Origin: Gloeopeniophorella convolvens
Taxonomy: Eukaryota > Basidiomycota > Agaricomycetes > Russulales
Length of the DNA stretch: 64,000 nucleotides
Direction: 5' to 3'
Assembly (NCBI GenBank): GCA_022496205.1
Contig: WTXD01000001.1
Location: 310,001-374,000, forward strand
A program made the translations under genes and the position numbers. The notes beneath the pieces were generated by a model. It worked only from the letters and a program-made list of their open reading frames with translations, was not told the DNA's origin and ran no database searches. This document shows positions 11,482-23,745 of this stretch, piece after piece (position 1 is the stretch's first letter; every line of letters begins with the position of its first letter).

Positions 11482-13400
11482 TCACTCCGGCCCCTCTACC
11501 TCGAATGCGCAGCAGAACGCCTCCCGATCGACAAGCGCCAGCCCCTTCCCGTCCGGCGCCCATCGCACGTCTCTTGACTCGAATTTACCTGTAATCACGT
11601 CACTTCCGTTTACCGCATGCACCCACGCCCTCATACGCACGTGCTGGCACACCCACGCACTCCGCCATCTCCTCCTCGGACCCACCTTCCCCCGTCCATT
11701 CTTCGCTCCACAGGTATACTGCTTGGCCACCGCAACTTAGAGCTAGCCTTCCCGGTCGCACCGGATTCCAGCGGGCCTGCAGCACGGCCGACGAATGAAA
11801 CAACACGCTGCGTAAGCGCGGCGAGAACGGTTCCCCTGGCCCAGGAAATGCAAACAGGTGCACAGCCGTCGGCACATTCTCTGAATTCCTTCGGTGGTCA
11901 GTCAACATCTTCCTGGTGGCCGCCAACGCTTCGTACCGAACCGAGCTAATAAAAGTGTCCCCGTCTTGTTGAATTCTAATTGCACGGTGCCACTCTTCGG
12001 AGGTGCCTTGGAATGATCGACGCGCGCTGCGTTAAGAGGATGCGGACCCTGTATCTTCTCATCTGAAGGACCAGAGCAGCTTGTAAAAGCGAAGGGTAAA
12101 GATCGCCGAGGACTCACATGAGAGGAATCCGCGGCCTTCAGTTGCCTCTAACCAGTTCAACGGCTCTCGCCAGATTGTCTAACACATGGTGTGACGAGGG
12201 GGCGAACAATAACGAGATATATTGTTCTCACCACATTCGCGGGTAATCGCGTGCCCAGCTCGAGTGTGACCACTTTCGACCACGTTAACTGCTCGAGTAT
12301 GTGGACCTAGGCCCGTGGTCAGACCGCAGCTCAGATCTCAGTATCCGCACTCATAAACCAGCCAACCTTATTGTCCCAACCCCCAACAGCCAGAAACATG
12401 CCCGAAGGATGCCAGACAACGTTTCTGATGCCGAAGCCCGGATCTGGCTCTGGCTTGAAGCTGCCTAGGACGTCCCCTGTTAATGACAGAACGAAAAGCT
12501 TATACTGAGGCAATATGCTGTCAGACACGTCGGTCATTCGTTGCCCATGAACAGACCTCCAGAGGGCTATCCCATACGGCAAGATGGTTGCCAGTTGGAG
12601 ATAAAGCGAGCGATGTCATAGACGACGTCGGCAGTGGAAAATGCTAGGAATTTGTTATTAGCGATCAAGAAAGGAAATACGTCCGACGCACTCTCGTCAG
12701 CCGAAAGGATTCAGCGGCGTCGTACACGCCAACTGTGTCTCTAGACTTGTGACGCTCCGCGAGCACAAAATAACGACCATCTTGTCGGAAAGCGTGGCCT
12801 CCTCAATTGTCAAGATACTTTCATCGTGGTTGCTGAACGCATGCGCACCTCTATCAGGGTGCAGAGGATACTGTATATACGTTGCAGTGCCGGTGACGAG
12901 GGACCACACTGTCACCCGGAGCTGTAAAGACTAAGCGAGGGCACCGTAATATGTAGTCAAACTTGCGGGCGCCCACTCACAGCCCACTCGGAAAAGCAAA
13001 GGATGTGACGGCCATCCGGCGCCCATTCGGCCTTTACGAGGCCTTCGGCGCCCGTTTCTATGCGCGCGGTCCAGTCTTCATCACGCATGCGGAAGACGCA
13101 CACGATGCCTAACTTTGCACACGCAGCAAAGACGTACTCTGAATCAGAAGACCAGCCAATATGCGAGATGGCGGCAGGAGCCGCGTTGTCAGAAGAAGCC
13201 TGCTTTGGCCGCGAGGGCGCGGCAGCAAGCGCGGTGGCTGAAGGTGATGGAGAAGATGAGACTTGCCACGATCGCGAGACATGAAAGGTGTCGGCACGGC
13301 GAACGATGAGGCGGTCGGCGACTGCAGTGAGGATGAAGTGGGCACCCTGGCTAAAGGCAACGAGCCCTTGAGACTGCCTGTAGATCTCGGTGAAGTCCAT
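11482..13400 (-). CDS. WD-repeat protein, WDR8/WRAP73-like
   Basis: A beta-propeller protein of the WDR8 family, which in other eukaryotes acts at spindle poles with Msd1/SSX2IP-type partners. The start MDFTEIYRQSQGLVAFSQG matches the usual family N-terminus. Recognisable blades are ISHIGWSSDSEYVFAACAK, KAEWAPDGRHILCFSEWA, VTVWSLVTGTATYIQYPL, IRNVVWHPSGMFLAVGGWD with DNKVGW, LEFNKTGTLLLARF and RDVRWAPDGKGLALVDRE. It stops at 11482 with FEVEGPE. Exons in the middle (about 12120-12330) were not fully traced. It lies just upstream of the m-AAA gene on the same strand and diverges from the MFS gene at 13688. Confidence 0.82.
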
Positions 13401-13687
13401 GGGAGGTACGAGGTGAGCGCCGAGTCAGGACCGGTGACCAGTGCCCGGTGCCCGGTGCCGGTGACCCACCTTAAAGAGGTGAGACACGCTCCCGCGCCAA
13501 TTTGGTGGGCCGCCGTGACGACAGATCTCATCTACTCCATAATTTATGTTTTGGTTTGGAAGGCATGTGAACGGCGAACCAGACTACTCACGTCAGACAG
13601 AATGACCTTCCAGCACCCCGACATTCCTACTTATATATCGCCCGTCTGCGCCATGTTTCTTTCGACTCTTGCGTTCTCTTCTTTGCC
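13401..13687. promoter_or_regulatory. Divergent promoter, WD protein / Tpo1-like carrier
   Basis: A 287-bp interval lies between opposed starts. A TATATAT run at 13632-13638 is about 50 bp before the carrier's ATG. Near the WD-gene start sits a small GC-rich repeat (13431-13466). Confidence 0.5.
13431..13466. repeat. Short tandem GTGCCCG repeat flanked by CCGGTGACC
   Basis: CCGGTGACC occurs at 13431-13439 and 13458-13466. Between them are two exact GTGCCCG units (13441-13454) and a partial third. It lies about 30 bp upstream of the WD-protein ATG, in its presumed 5' UTR or promoter. Confidence 0.55.
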
Positions 13688-15787
13688 ATGTCCTCGTCCC
13701 TCACGGCGCCCCCGAGCCGCACGTCCACCGTAATTGAGGCCGGCGCTCCTGGCGCTCAAAAGAAGCCAGACGATGTTCCTGCTGCTTCCGACGAAAAGAT
13801 CGACCCCTGGCTCGTCTCCTTCACGCCTGACGATCAGGAGAACCCTCAGGTGCGCACCGTCCGATTATCCCTCCTCATATCTTCAATCTCACCCCCTGTA
13901 GAACTGGCCCAGATGGAAACGCTGGTACATCACGATCATAGGAGGCATCCTGGTCCTGAATGCGTCCGTTGACACATTGTTCCCACATGCACGTCGCTTG
14001 TCTCACCGATCAATCACAGGACCTTTGCTAGTGCAGCCCCCTCCAATCTCCTTCCACAGATGATGGAGAAGTTCGGTTTTGGTGAAGAGGTTGCCACCCT
14101 TACCGTGTCCCTCTTCATAGCCGGCTACTGCGTTGGCCCCCTCCTCTGGGGCCCGTTATCTGAAGACGTGTGTACTCCGTTACTCTGGTGAAGCGCAGCT
14201 ACTGACTTGCGTTATGTCAGATCGGCCGCCGCCCTGTCTTTCTGGTATCATTCCTGTTCTATACGGTAGTGCCACCTCACCAAGTTCTACTGTGTGGGAT
14301 TCTCAACCATTACTGTTTCATCATCTGTAGGGCTTCCAAGTCGGCTGCGCACTGTCTCAGAACACGGCGTCCATCCTGATTTTCCGATTTTTGGGAGGAA
14401 CCTTTGCTGCAGCCCCACTGACAAATAGCGGGTGTGTAAAGCACTCCACCGTACGCTCCACACCACGTCCCTGACTCGTAACCTTTGTCAGCGGTGTTGT
14501 TAGTGATGTTTGGGATGCAAAGACACGCGGAAAGGCTATGCTTTTATTCGCTGTGTCACCTTTCGCTGGCCCTGCGCTGGGGCCTGTCGTGGCTGGCTTC
14601 ATAGCCGTCAGCGGCACCTCTTGGAGGTGGCTGTTCTGGGTCCTCACGATGTTTGTCAGTCGTTTTGGCTTTCATTCCTTGGTACCGTCACTGACTTACC
14701 ACGACCACCAGGCTGGAGTTTGCCTGATTGTAATTTTCTTCACTCTTCCCGAAACCTACGGACCTGTCCTTCTCGTCAAGAAGGCCAAGCGGATTAGACA
14801 GGAAACCGGAGACGAGCGCTATTACGCACCCATGGAAGTAAACAGGGCTCACCTTGGACGCCGGCTTTATGGCATTCTTGCGATGCCGTTCAAGATCCTG
14901 TTCCTGGAGCCTATGCTCATCGCAATCACAGTCTACATGAGCGTAAGCACTCATAGTCTCCATTGCGCTACAGTCACTGAATTGAAGATCAGTTCCTTTA
15001 TGGCTGCCTCTATCTCTTATTCGAAGCGTATCCCATCGTCTTCACGGAGGGTCATCATCTTAGCGCTGGTATATCCGGTCTGATGTTCCTTCCTATCTCC
15101 TTTGGAGGCGCTGTGGGTGTTTTGGTAGTAAGTCTTGTGCGCCGGGATGTTGTTATCTTGGCCGCTGATCATCTTGTGCAGTACCTTGTCTTCTACAACC
15201 CCCGATATGATCGATACATTGACCAGTATGCTCCGGCCAAAGTCCCGCCTGAAGCCCGTCTAGAAGTCACATTATTCGCGGCCCCGCTGTTCGCCATTTC
15301 CTTCTTCTGGTTTGGGTGGACGTCGTACTCCTCCATCTCTCTTTGGTCCCCGCTCATGGCTGGAGGGTTGATGGGCTTCTCCATCTTCATGATTTTCGTA
15401 AGGGCTTGTCTACTCGACCTATTCAATTCTGACCAAGTCTTCCATCCGACTAGCTGTCTCTCATCAACTATACAGTAGACGCATACCTGTTCGCCGCTGC
15501 CTCCGCTTTGGCGGCGAGCACGGTCGTGCGTAGTCTTTTTGGAGCTTCTTTCCCTGTACGCACGGCTCCCTATCCCTTCGATTGCGACCTGACACGCTTG
15601 GTAGCTTTTCGCACGACAGATGTTCGATGCTCTCAACCCCCGATGGGCTTCGACACTGCTCGGTCTGGTGGCGTCTAGCATGATTCCAATCCCTATTATT
15701 CTCAGGCGGTATGGGCCACTTCTTCGGGCGAAGTCTAGGTTTGCCCCGTCTGCACCACCACCAAAGCTCCAACCATCCGCTGTATGA
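13688..15787 (+). CDS. MFS transporter, DHA1 family, Tpo1 polyamine/drug type
   Basis: A proton-coupled drug/polyamine exporter-type carrier, probably of the plasma membrane. It starts MSSSLTAPPSRTSTVIEAG and has a cytosolic N-terminus (DPWLVSFTPDDQENPQNW, the usual NP-x-NW entry). The first half shows FASAAPSNLLPQMMEKFGFG, VATLTVSLFIAGYCVGPLLW, GPLSEDIGRRPVFLVSFL (DHA1 motif A) and LIFRFLGGTFAAAPLTNSGG, then FAGPALGPVVAGF (motif C type). The second half has YLLFEAYPIVFTEGHHLSAG and LINYTVDAYLFAAASALA. The protein ends PPPKLQPSAV with TGA at 15785-15787. Introns are short and frequent, and no frame break was seen. The substrate is not predictable. Confidence 0.87.
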
Positions 15788-16318
15788 TTATACAATAGCT
15801 AGACTCGCAGGCACCTTTTACCGACACGACAGCGCCAACCAGCCATCATCGCTCAAATTTATGACCAGATACCATAACATCTACACTCTCGGACGCCGCG
15901 CTTATGCGCTATCGCGTTCTCGCAACGACATTGCATCTACTCCATGCGGACGGTTGGCATTACGTTTTGTTTTATCTGTAGCAAAGAGGTCTCTTTCATG
16001 TCTCGTCACTCGCGCCCATTTACGGCACCTTAGCATATGCGCATATTTAGATTGGCTTGTAGAATGCGAAGTCAAATCTCTAGTAGTATCCACTTTTCGA
16101 ACACCTAGCCAGCGCGGATCGGACGTCGGGATGTCGGAACGCCGTCCCGATCATCTTCAATCAAGCCATGGTCACACTGGGTTGACCCGGGCCTGAGTTC
16201 ACAAGCGTCCATGTGCACGTTAGTGCCGTGTACCCACGAACGAGCTGAATGATCCACTGAATAGATAACGCCGACATCGAACTGCTCATTGCAGTCATTC
16301 AATCTTCCAACCATCATC
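15788..16318. other. Intergenic region between carrier and GGT
   Basis: 531 bp hold the carrier's 3' UTR and the gamma-glutamyltranspeptidase promoter. Short open frames on both strands show no family similarity. No repeat or RNA gene was recognised. Confidence 0.5.
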
Positions 16319-19002
16319 ATGACCGGCTTGTCTGCACTGAACATCGACTGGAGCAAAGTTGACAATCCTGAGCTCGTCCTCCAAAGATTCCCCAGCCGCC
16401 GCTCAGTCGTGTACGGAACGAAGGGGGTTGTATCTTCCTCTCAGCCATTGGCGACGGAAGCGGGGTTAGAGATACTGAGGAAAGGAGGGAATGCCGGTAC
16501 GCCCACACTTTACACAATCTCATCCCTCCTAGGTTCAGGAGGTTGATACCCGGAATCGCATGCAGCGGACGCTGCTGTGGCGACCTCGGCAGCCCTGAAC
16601 GTAACCGAGCCCAGCTGCTGTGGAATCGGGGGGTACGCGAGTGTATCGGTCCCCTTGCTCTTGGAGCGGCACGATCTCACATGCGTGTGTTTCTCTCACA
16701 GCGATGCATTTTGCCTATTCTACGACGCCAGGACAAAGACAGTGAAGGCGCTGAATGGCTCTGGTCGCGCACCGGACAAGCTTACCATCGACTATCTCCG
16801 CTCACGCGGCGTCACTGGGTCAATCCCGACGACGGATCTCAATTCCGTGACGGTTCCAGGTGTGGTTACCCCGGGATCGCGTGTGTGCGCTTCTGACCCT
16901 ACCGTGCAGGCGCCGCTGCCGCCTGGGTTGATACCGTGGAAGCGTTTGGAAGCGGGAAGCTACGCGTGGCAGAAATCCTTGAGCCAGCAATCCGATTGGC
17001 AGAGGAAGGGTGCGTTCGTACCTGGTTTACTTCCGCATGGTTTCACATCAGAATCTATTAGCGTTCCTGTATCAGAGATCCACAGTTTTGCGGTGCGTTT
17101 TTAACCAAGCATGCATCGTAGAGATTTTGCTGATGCGAGCTTGTGATAGTGGCAACGTTCGGAGAACTTGATCAAGAATGCCTCGCCGAATGGGAATGAG
17201 ATGCTGCTCGACGGCAAGGCGCCGCTCCCTGGCCAGATAATGAAATTCCCAAACCTCGCGAAGACCTTCCGCGCTGTTGCGGAGCAGGGTAAGGACGGCT
17301 TCTACAAGGGCCGCATCGCCGAAGCTATCGTAGAGGTTGTCAAGAGTAAGGGAGGCGTGATGGAACTCGATGATCTCGCGAAGCACAAGAGCTCATTTGT
17401 TGACCCAATCAAGTACACGTACGCCGGAGAAGTAACGGTATATGAGGTGGGTGTGGTGTATTTGTTCGACATTCGTCGCAATCTCGGATTAATAATCATC
17501 CGTCAGTGTCCTCCGAACGGACAAGGTAAGGCCGTGATCCTGCGTCACAGGCACCGACACGATGGATTAACACATTGCGGATAGGTATCACTGCACTGTT
17601 AGCACTCGGGATATTGGAGAATATGCAAGAGCAGGGCCTTGCGAAGAGCCTCTTGGAAATGGAACACAATTCACCAGAATATCTCCACACCCTCGTGGAA
17701 GCTCTGCGGTTCGTTTCCGTCTGCCTCCGGGTTCAGCAGGCACTGACTTCCGGTCTAGGCTCGCCTTTGCAGGTAAGCGTTGAGTGGCCACCCCGATGAA
17801 CCTCTGCCGAAATTCTACAGACAGTCAGTATTACGTGACTGACCCTGACGTCGAGCACGTACCGGTGAACGAACTTTTGAGCAAGGTATGGCTTTATCAC
17901 TTTCTGTAATGGATGACTTCAAACGCGACACCCTCGTAGAAATACCTTGCATCCAGGGCGGCCTTGTTCAACCCTGAACGGACCAACCCTGAGGTTGTGC
18001 ACGTACGTGAGCATCACTCGATGACTGGGATCTCGTTTCTGCAACGCTCTTGCAGGGCAACCCAGTTCAGTCGTCGGACACTGTGTATTTCTCCGGTACG
18101 CATCGCGAGACCTACACTGACCGGGGCCAATGTCATCTTCGCAGTGACCGATCAGTGGGGTAACGCTTGCAGCTACATCCAGAGCAACTATGCCGGTGAG
18201 CAAGCCATTACTGTTCGTAAATACGCTGTACTCACCAAGTTGAATAGGATTTGGAACTGGAGGTAGGGATAATGCTTGTTGCATGAGGTTTCGGAAATCA
18301 CCATCGGCGTAGCCATACCAAGGGGTTGTGGTTTCACTCTGCAAAACCGTGGCTCAGGGTTTGTCCTCAGAGAGGGTCACCCGAACGCCCTCAAGGTCTA
18401 ACAAGCATCGCACCCGTGCCGGCTAAGCTGACTTCATCAACAGGGTGGGAAGCGCCCGTATCATACTATCATCCCTGCTCTTGCAACCCGCGGCGATGAC
18501 CTGTTCTTATCGTATGGTGTTATGGGAGGGTATATGCAGGCAAGAACAATCTCCATGTCACTAGTCAGTGATGACATGGAGCTAACTGAACCATTCAGCC
18601 TCAAGGCCACGTTCAAGTACTGTTGAATATACTGCGAGGATTCACCCCTCAAGCAGCCCTCGATGCCCCGCGATTCTGCATATCTGCAGGTAGCCCTGAC
18701 TCTGCCGTTGCGAATGTAAGTCGCGCCGGTGACATCAACAGCGAGGTATACTTCGAAGAGGGCATATCCGTGGATACCGTCGAAAAGCTCAAAGGTGAGC
18801 AATCCGACGCACCTCCTTGGATACCTTCCTCCTGAACTTCGTGGAAGTTATGGGGCACGATGCTCGCCTGGTCACGGGATTCGGGAGAGGGATGTTCGGG
18901 CGCGGGCAAATCATCCAGAAGATCGTCGATAAATCTGGAAAGACGGTGTGGGCAGCTGGGTCAGACCTCCGCGCCGACGGACATGCAGCTGCCCAAATCT
19001 AG
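16319..19002 (+). CDS. Gamma-glutamyltranspeptidase family protein (YwrD-like)
   Basis: An N-terminal-nucleophile hydrolase family that removes or transfers gamma-glutamyl groups from glutathione and similar compounds after self-cleavage. I chose [19 protein letters not shown] (16319); 16289 is an in-frame alternative. Family blocks in order: [100 protein letters not shown]. The predicted nucleophile Thr is in [16 protein letters not shown], and QSNYAG lies just downstream. The C-terminus has [18 protein letters not shown] and ends [12 protein letters not shown]. No signal peptide or membrane anchor is seen, unlike secreted or vacuolar GGTs. About twelve introns. Its 3' end is 78 bp from that of the PP2C gene. 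Confidence 0.86.
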
Positions 19003-19080
19003 TCGGTGCTGTGTAGATTGGTCTGACTCGTTGAGAGCCCTATTAAGGAACCATTGTAGGGAATGCAATGGGAACAATGT

Positions 19081-20833
19081 TCAGAGTTTGTGTAACACGG
19101 CCACCCGGGTGACAGGGTGTGGAGAACGCGTCGAAGGTATAATGACTACATCCTCTTCTGGCGCTCTGCGCCAACTAAGAAACCAGCGAGCATCAGTAAT
19201 AGTACCCCGAGGGAGACCAGGACACTGACTCATCTGGCTCGACCGATACTCCCTGAGCTTTTTCGTCAGGTCTGGGCCTTGAACCTTGCCCCAGCCCGCG
19301 AAAGGTAGCACTATGGCCGTCAGATTGTCGGAGCTACCCATCTCTTCTGCGAACGACAGGATACGCTTCGCAGCCTGCCTGGGATCTATGGCACCACGAG
19401 CGAGATCTACGACTTCCTGGTCTGTAATAACCGAGGAAATGCCATCCGATACCAAGACCATGAAGGCCCACTTCGGACCTGTATCTGGAGGATCAGGTTT
19501 CGTGGCCACTGTCGAGGGAGACAATGACTAGCCTTCGATGAGTCGAGTCTGAACCTCAGGCTCAGCTGTGACACCAAAGGGTTTCCACTTCAGGTCTCCT
19601 AAGCTACCGACCATCGTCAGATCGGCTGGCTGCATTTGAAGGGATATGATGTATGACTAACCTCCGTGTATTTTCGAGGGCACCCATCCAGCTTCAGAGC
19701 GGTGAGCCTCGGCAGCGCGAAATTGCATGGAATCGACGGACCGAGCATCCCCGAAGGAATCAGTTATGACTCCCGTGCCCATCATGCGCCGCAAACGAAT
19801 AGATTCTACACGGCCTTCGGCGCGATGATTTTCGGTCAACGCATGTGCAGTCCCCTGGGCAGTAGAGCATAGCAGTACGCGGGTATCCCTTTGTTGCACT
19901 ACCGTGAACCTCGAATATCAGGAATGGGAGATATGGGCTCACCCAACATGTGCGACGGTCAATGCTATCCTCTCTGACGTAAAGAAAGGTGTCGCAGGCG
20001 CGTCCAAAGAATGAAGAATGGCGATGGAGGCAGTGGACCCGCATACTTTAGCGGCAGCTTCGGCTTCGAGATTTCTGTCAACCTGTATAGACCTCAATTC
20101 ACATCTGTGAACCAAGTGAGAGGTGCTCACCTCAAAGAACGTGAGGGTGGCCCTTGCATGGAGGTCCATCTCTTCTGTGTGGTCAGAAGATGCATGAATC
20201 CAAGGCGCAAGTGGACCGCCTTTGAAGCGCTTGAAGTAGCCTCCAATCTCTTTGATGTACTCATACATTTCAGGGATATGAGCCTTGTTTGCCGACTCGA
20301 AGAGACCATGTAACTCTTGGCGTAGATATTGCGATACAGTGGAACCGCCATGGCTGCCATGAGCGAGCTTCAGTCATGAGACTCGAAGCAACATGCAGAC
20401 TCACCCATCGTATATGCCGGCGAAGACGGCTTGTCTGGAGAATGGATGGCCAACATTCTCCGGATCCCAGTCTATTCCCAGATGTCTTGACACGGTCAAC
20501 CGCAGTTCTTCGGGGTTCAAGGAGAGTGTCGCAAATGAGTGGAAATCTTCTTGGTAACTGATGCGTTGCTATTGAGTACTCGGGCAGCTTAACGCGAGCA
20601 CTGGAGTGCTCACGCTCTTTCTCCGCGAGAATTAGCGACGCCGATTACTTTCGGGGAAGACAGAGGGATGCGTATTGTGCCGGCTGGCGGGAGGTAAATC
20701 GGGAGAATGAGCCTAACGACGCGGGACAGTTACCTGGACTTGCGCAGCGCACATAATCATGGTATGTTGCGTGGCGGGGACGGTTGCGAGACCTGGGAAG
20801 GGATTGGGAGGTGCGAAGGAGTCGGAAGGCCAT
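19081..20833 (-). CDS. PP2C-type protein phosphatase, mitochondrial Ptc6-like
   Basis: A Mg/Mn-dependent Ser/Thr phosphatase. The start MAFRLLRTSQSLPRSRNRPR is basic and free of acids, as in mitochondrial presequences. Metal and phosphate site motifs are FAGIYDGHGGSTVSQYLRQE (Asp-Gly-His-Gly-Gly, split by an intron), ERIALTVAHVGDTRVLL, TENHRAEGRVESIRLRRM and LVSDGISSVITDQEVVDLA, with a final metal-binding GSSDNLTAIVLPFAGW. The stop follows AVLHKL (19081). In yeast Ptc6 the target is mitochondrial (pyruvate dehydrogenase, mitophagy); that role here is inference. Introns interrupt the domain about eight times. It diverges from the receptor gene at 21693 across 859 bp. Confidence 0.84.
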
Positions 20834-21692
20834 TCAGTTCAGCTTCTCCCGAGGCTTCATCGCCTTGCGGATGAGATGGGTCCGAGTAAGGGAGACGCGG
20901 CGATGCGCACGCTCGGAACAAGGACGCAACCCGGGGTTGGGGTTTCGGAGATCTGTCCGAAATAACAAGGCTCGTTTGACACGTCCCATGGTCCCAGTGG
21001 CGCCGCCTCCTTTTACGTGTTTATGAACCTCCTGGCCCGGGGTGCCAACTGTTCCTGTCCCTGAACGCAGCCTCGTTCCACGTAGGCAAAGCTCTTGGTA
21101 GCCTCAATTCATTGCCCAACTTCTGCTGCCAAGGGCTGCGCAAGTGATGGACAACACTCGATTAATGATTCGTGTCACCGCTGGAGCCACTGACGGAGCT
21201 TATCGCGCTTGCGGCCTCAAGGCGGCCTGCCAGTCCCACGGCGAACACCCCCGGGCCTCCTTTGGCACCCTCGCTGCCTCTCCCGGAAACAACATGACTG
21301 AGCTCCCACGCTTGGGGAATGTGGACATTATCAAGCACTTACGCCTCTTCGATAACCTCAATCCTTCCCAACTACGCCCGCACGTTCTCAGCGCATTCCT
21401 GCAGCTAACGATACCGAGACGCTGCAGCCTGACGCTGCACTCTGGTGCCCGCAGGCAGACCAGGCGATTGTGCCTGGCTTGGGAGTCATACAGCGCTCGC
21501 GTAGCCCTGTCGACATCATTGTCCGCACAGCCTCGTCCACTGACAGATAGATCGTCGAGATTGGTCTGTTCTGGGCAAGGCACAACGGAAACGGTAGCAA
21601 ATGAACTTTGCAGCGACTGATCAACTTTGCCCATGAGGTACATGCATAAATACATCCCCCCTCAGTCAGCACCCACCTAGTGCTCATCCATC
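20834..21692. promoter_or_regulatory. Long divergent intergenic region, PP2C / GPCR
   Basis: This is the longest non-coding interval (859 bp). It should carry both promoters; ATAAATA at 21646-21652 may be a TATA element for the receptor. An open frame at 21144-21620 (+) has no recognisable family, and an overlapping antisense frame is equally long, so I do not call either a gene. Confidence 0.45.
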
Positions 21693-23351
21693 ATGTCAAC
21701 CTCTATACCAACGTTCGCCTTTGGCAACCGTCTCGGCCTTTTCATTCTCGCCGAGATATCTGCGGTCTCGGCCACAGCTGTCGTCGTCCTTCTGGGCTAT
21801 ATCTTCGTACGTATCAACCACCCCAGTAGCAATAACCACCAATCCAAGACAACTTCGCCTGCAGTACAGTACAATCGCAATCCGCTCAGGATCTACGCGT
21901 CGATGGAGAATCGAATCGCCCGTACACCTATTCCTCATCAACCAGCTTGTCTGTGACCTCATTCAGGCCCTCGGTAAGCGATAGCTGTTCACACGGATAA
22001 TATGGACTCATGCGTAGCAGGAGGGTTAATGAACCTGAAGTGGATGATCGAAGGCGTGAGTAGACTCCTTACGCCATCCTGGTCGCAGAGCTTTATCTTG
22101 GGCACGCAGACTATACACACTGGATCTTTCTGTACAGCACAAGGTGCGCATGCGTCTTACTGCCATCGCGTGGCAGGGTACCTATGTTCAATGCCGCAGG
22201 GCTGATCAAACAGCTTGGTGATGTGGGGACTGCCCTCTCGTGAGTTCTTGTTGAGTTAAGCGTACATGTCTTTCCGAGCTGACAGTCGGCACCACACTAA
22301 GGGCAGGAGTGAGTGCTATTGGGACTTCACTTTTCTCAGAAGCTCACTGTACATGTTTGCTTCTGGTCAATAGAACATTGCCATCTACACCTTCAGCGCT
22401 CTCATATTCCGACTGAAGCCCGACACGAATGTACCCCGGGCATGGCTCATTGTGGCCGGAATATGGATATTCATCATACTGGCTGTAACCATAAACATTG
22501 GTATCAATGGTGCGTCACGATTCTATGGACCAACTGGATACTGTATGTTTCCCTCCCTTTCCCCTCTGTATAGATGACTCATGCTGCACGTAGGGTGCTG
22601 GATAGTGGAAGAATTTCATGTCCAGAGAACCGTCGTTGATTTCATGTGGATGTGGATTTCTGCCTTCTCAAGTGTTCTGGCATATATTCCCGTCTTCCTC
22701 GTGTTGAAAGGTTTCGTCAGAGTTGAGGGCTGGCGGGTTCAGTGGACGTATGGATCAGAGTCCCGAACGATCCCCCAGTCTCACCGCCTTGCTTACAACA
22801 TGCTCTCGTGAGTTATATATCTTCTATGGGATGCCATTACTCACACCAAGGCTTGTAGATATCCGATCCTTTACATCATCACCGTGAGCATTGGTCCATT
22901 GAGCTAGTTTCTTACCTCTTACACCCTTTAGGTACTTCCGTTGACCGCTGCACGCTACGAATCTTTTGCAGGGAAGCACACTCCCTTCGGCGTCACCATA
23001 TTTGCAGACGGTCTCTACCTGGCATCCGGCCTGTTCAATGTCCTCTTGTACACCTACACACGCCCCTTCTTATTGCCCCACGGAAACGACAGCCTTGAAG
23101 ATCAATCAATCGCAATCCATTCCGAATTTGCACCCAGCCAGAGTGACCTCCCTGGCTCCACCATCCTCGGAGACGTCCATGCACTCAACAGCAGTCCATC
23201 ACCTGTTCCCCCCAAGGGCGGTGACCCAGCGTACGAGGTCCCGGAAATGGTGCATCGCCACAATGTAACAATCTCTGTAACGACCCATGGTAGCGGCGAT
23301 CACGGGCACGTCTACGAGAACTCGGGGGATCGTGGTTGGGCGACCCGTTGA
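21693..23351 (+). CDS. G-protein-coupled receptor, Git3/glucose-receptor-like
   Basis: A seven-helix receptor related to fungal Git3/cAMP-receptor-like proteins that signal through a G-alpha to cAMP. It begins MSTSIPTFAFGNRLGLFIL with a short extracellular N-terminus. Helix 1 is ILAEISAVSATAVVVLLGYIF. The first loop and helix 2 read RRWRIESPVHLFLINQLVCD then LIQALGGLMNLKWMIEG. Further helices include WLIVAGIWIFIILAVTINIG, WMWISAFSSVLAYIPVFLVL, YNMLSYPILYIITVLPL and FADGLYLASGLFNVLLYTYT. A Ser/Pro-rich cytosolic tail ends SGDRGWATR (TGA, 23351). A Cys before helix 3 (FCTAQGA) and one in the second outer loop (YWCWIVEEF) could form the usual disulfide. Ligand unknown. Several short introns. Confidence 0.83.
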
Positions 23352-23745
23352 CTCGCTGAGCGGGTCGCACCCTAGTGCCCTACGCATTGTAGAACTATAG
23401 TTAATTGTAATCTGTACATTGTATAATTGCGGAGTCATCGTAGGTGTTGCTGTCAGTGTCCCGTTGTCGTCGTGGTGCGCCCCGGCTCCCGTTGTAAAAC
23501 TAGTAGAAAGAAACAGACTTGAATTAAACTTCAGTGTAGTCCGAGGGCCTGTGGCAAACTCTCCCGGCCCGTCGTCCGTTAGTCCGTTACACTACCTCCT
23601 ACGATCTCCACCCCCGCATTGTCTCCGCACCAGTTGCCAGTCCCGCATCCTCTCACTAAGGCACTCGAAGACTGTACTCGACTGCCAGCACGCTCTTTCC
23701 GAGTCTAGTAAACTATTGGGACGCACATTCAACCGGGATCACAGT
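23352..23745. other. Intergenic region, GPCR 3' end to Vps20 promoter
   Basis: 394 bp with no supported gene. It holds the receptor 3' UTR and the Vps20 promoter; CT-rich stretches (about 23575-23700) precede the Vps20 start. Confidence 0.5.

Noticed and set aside
21144..21620. 158-codon open frame in the PP2C-GPCR gap
   Set aside because: No domain, no intron signals, and an equally long antisense frame; not supportable as a gene.
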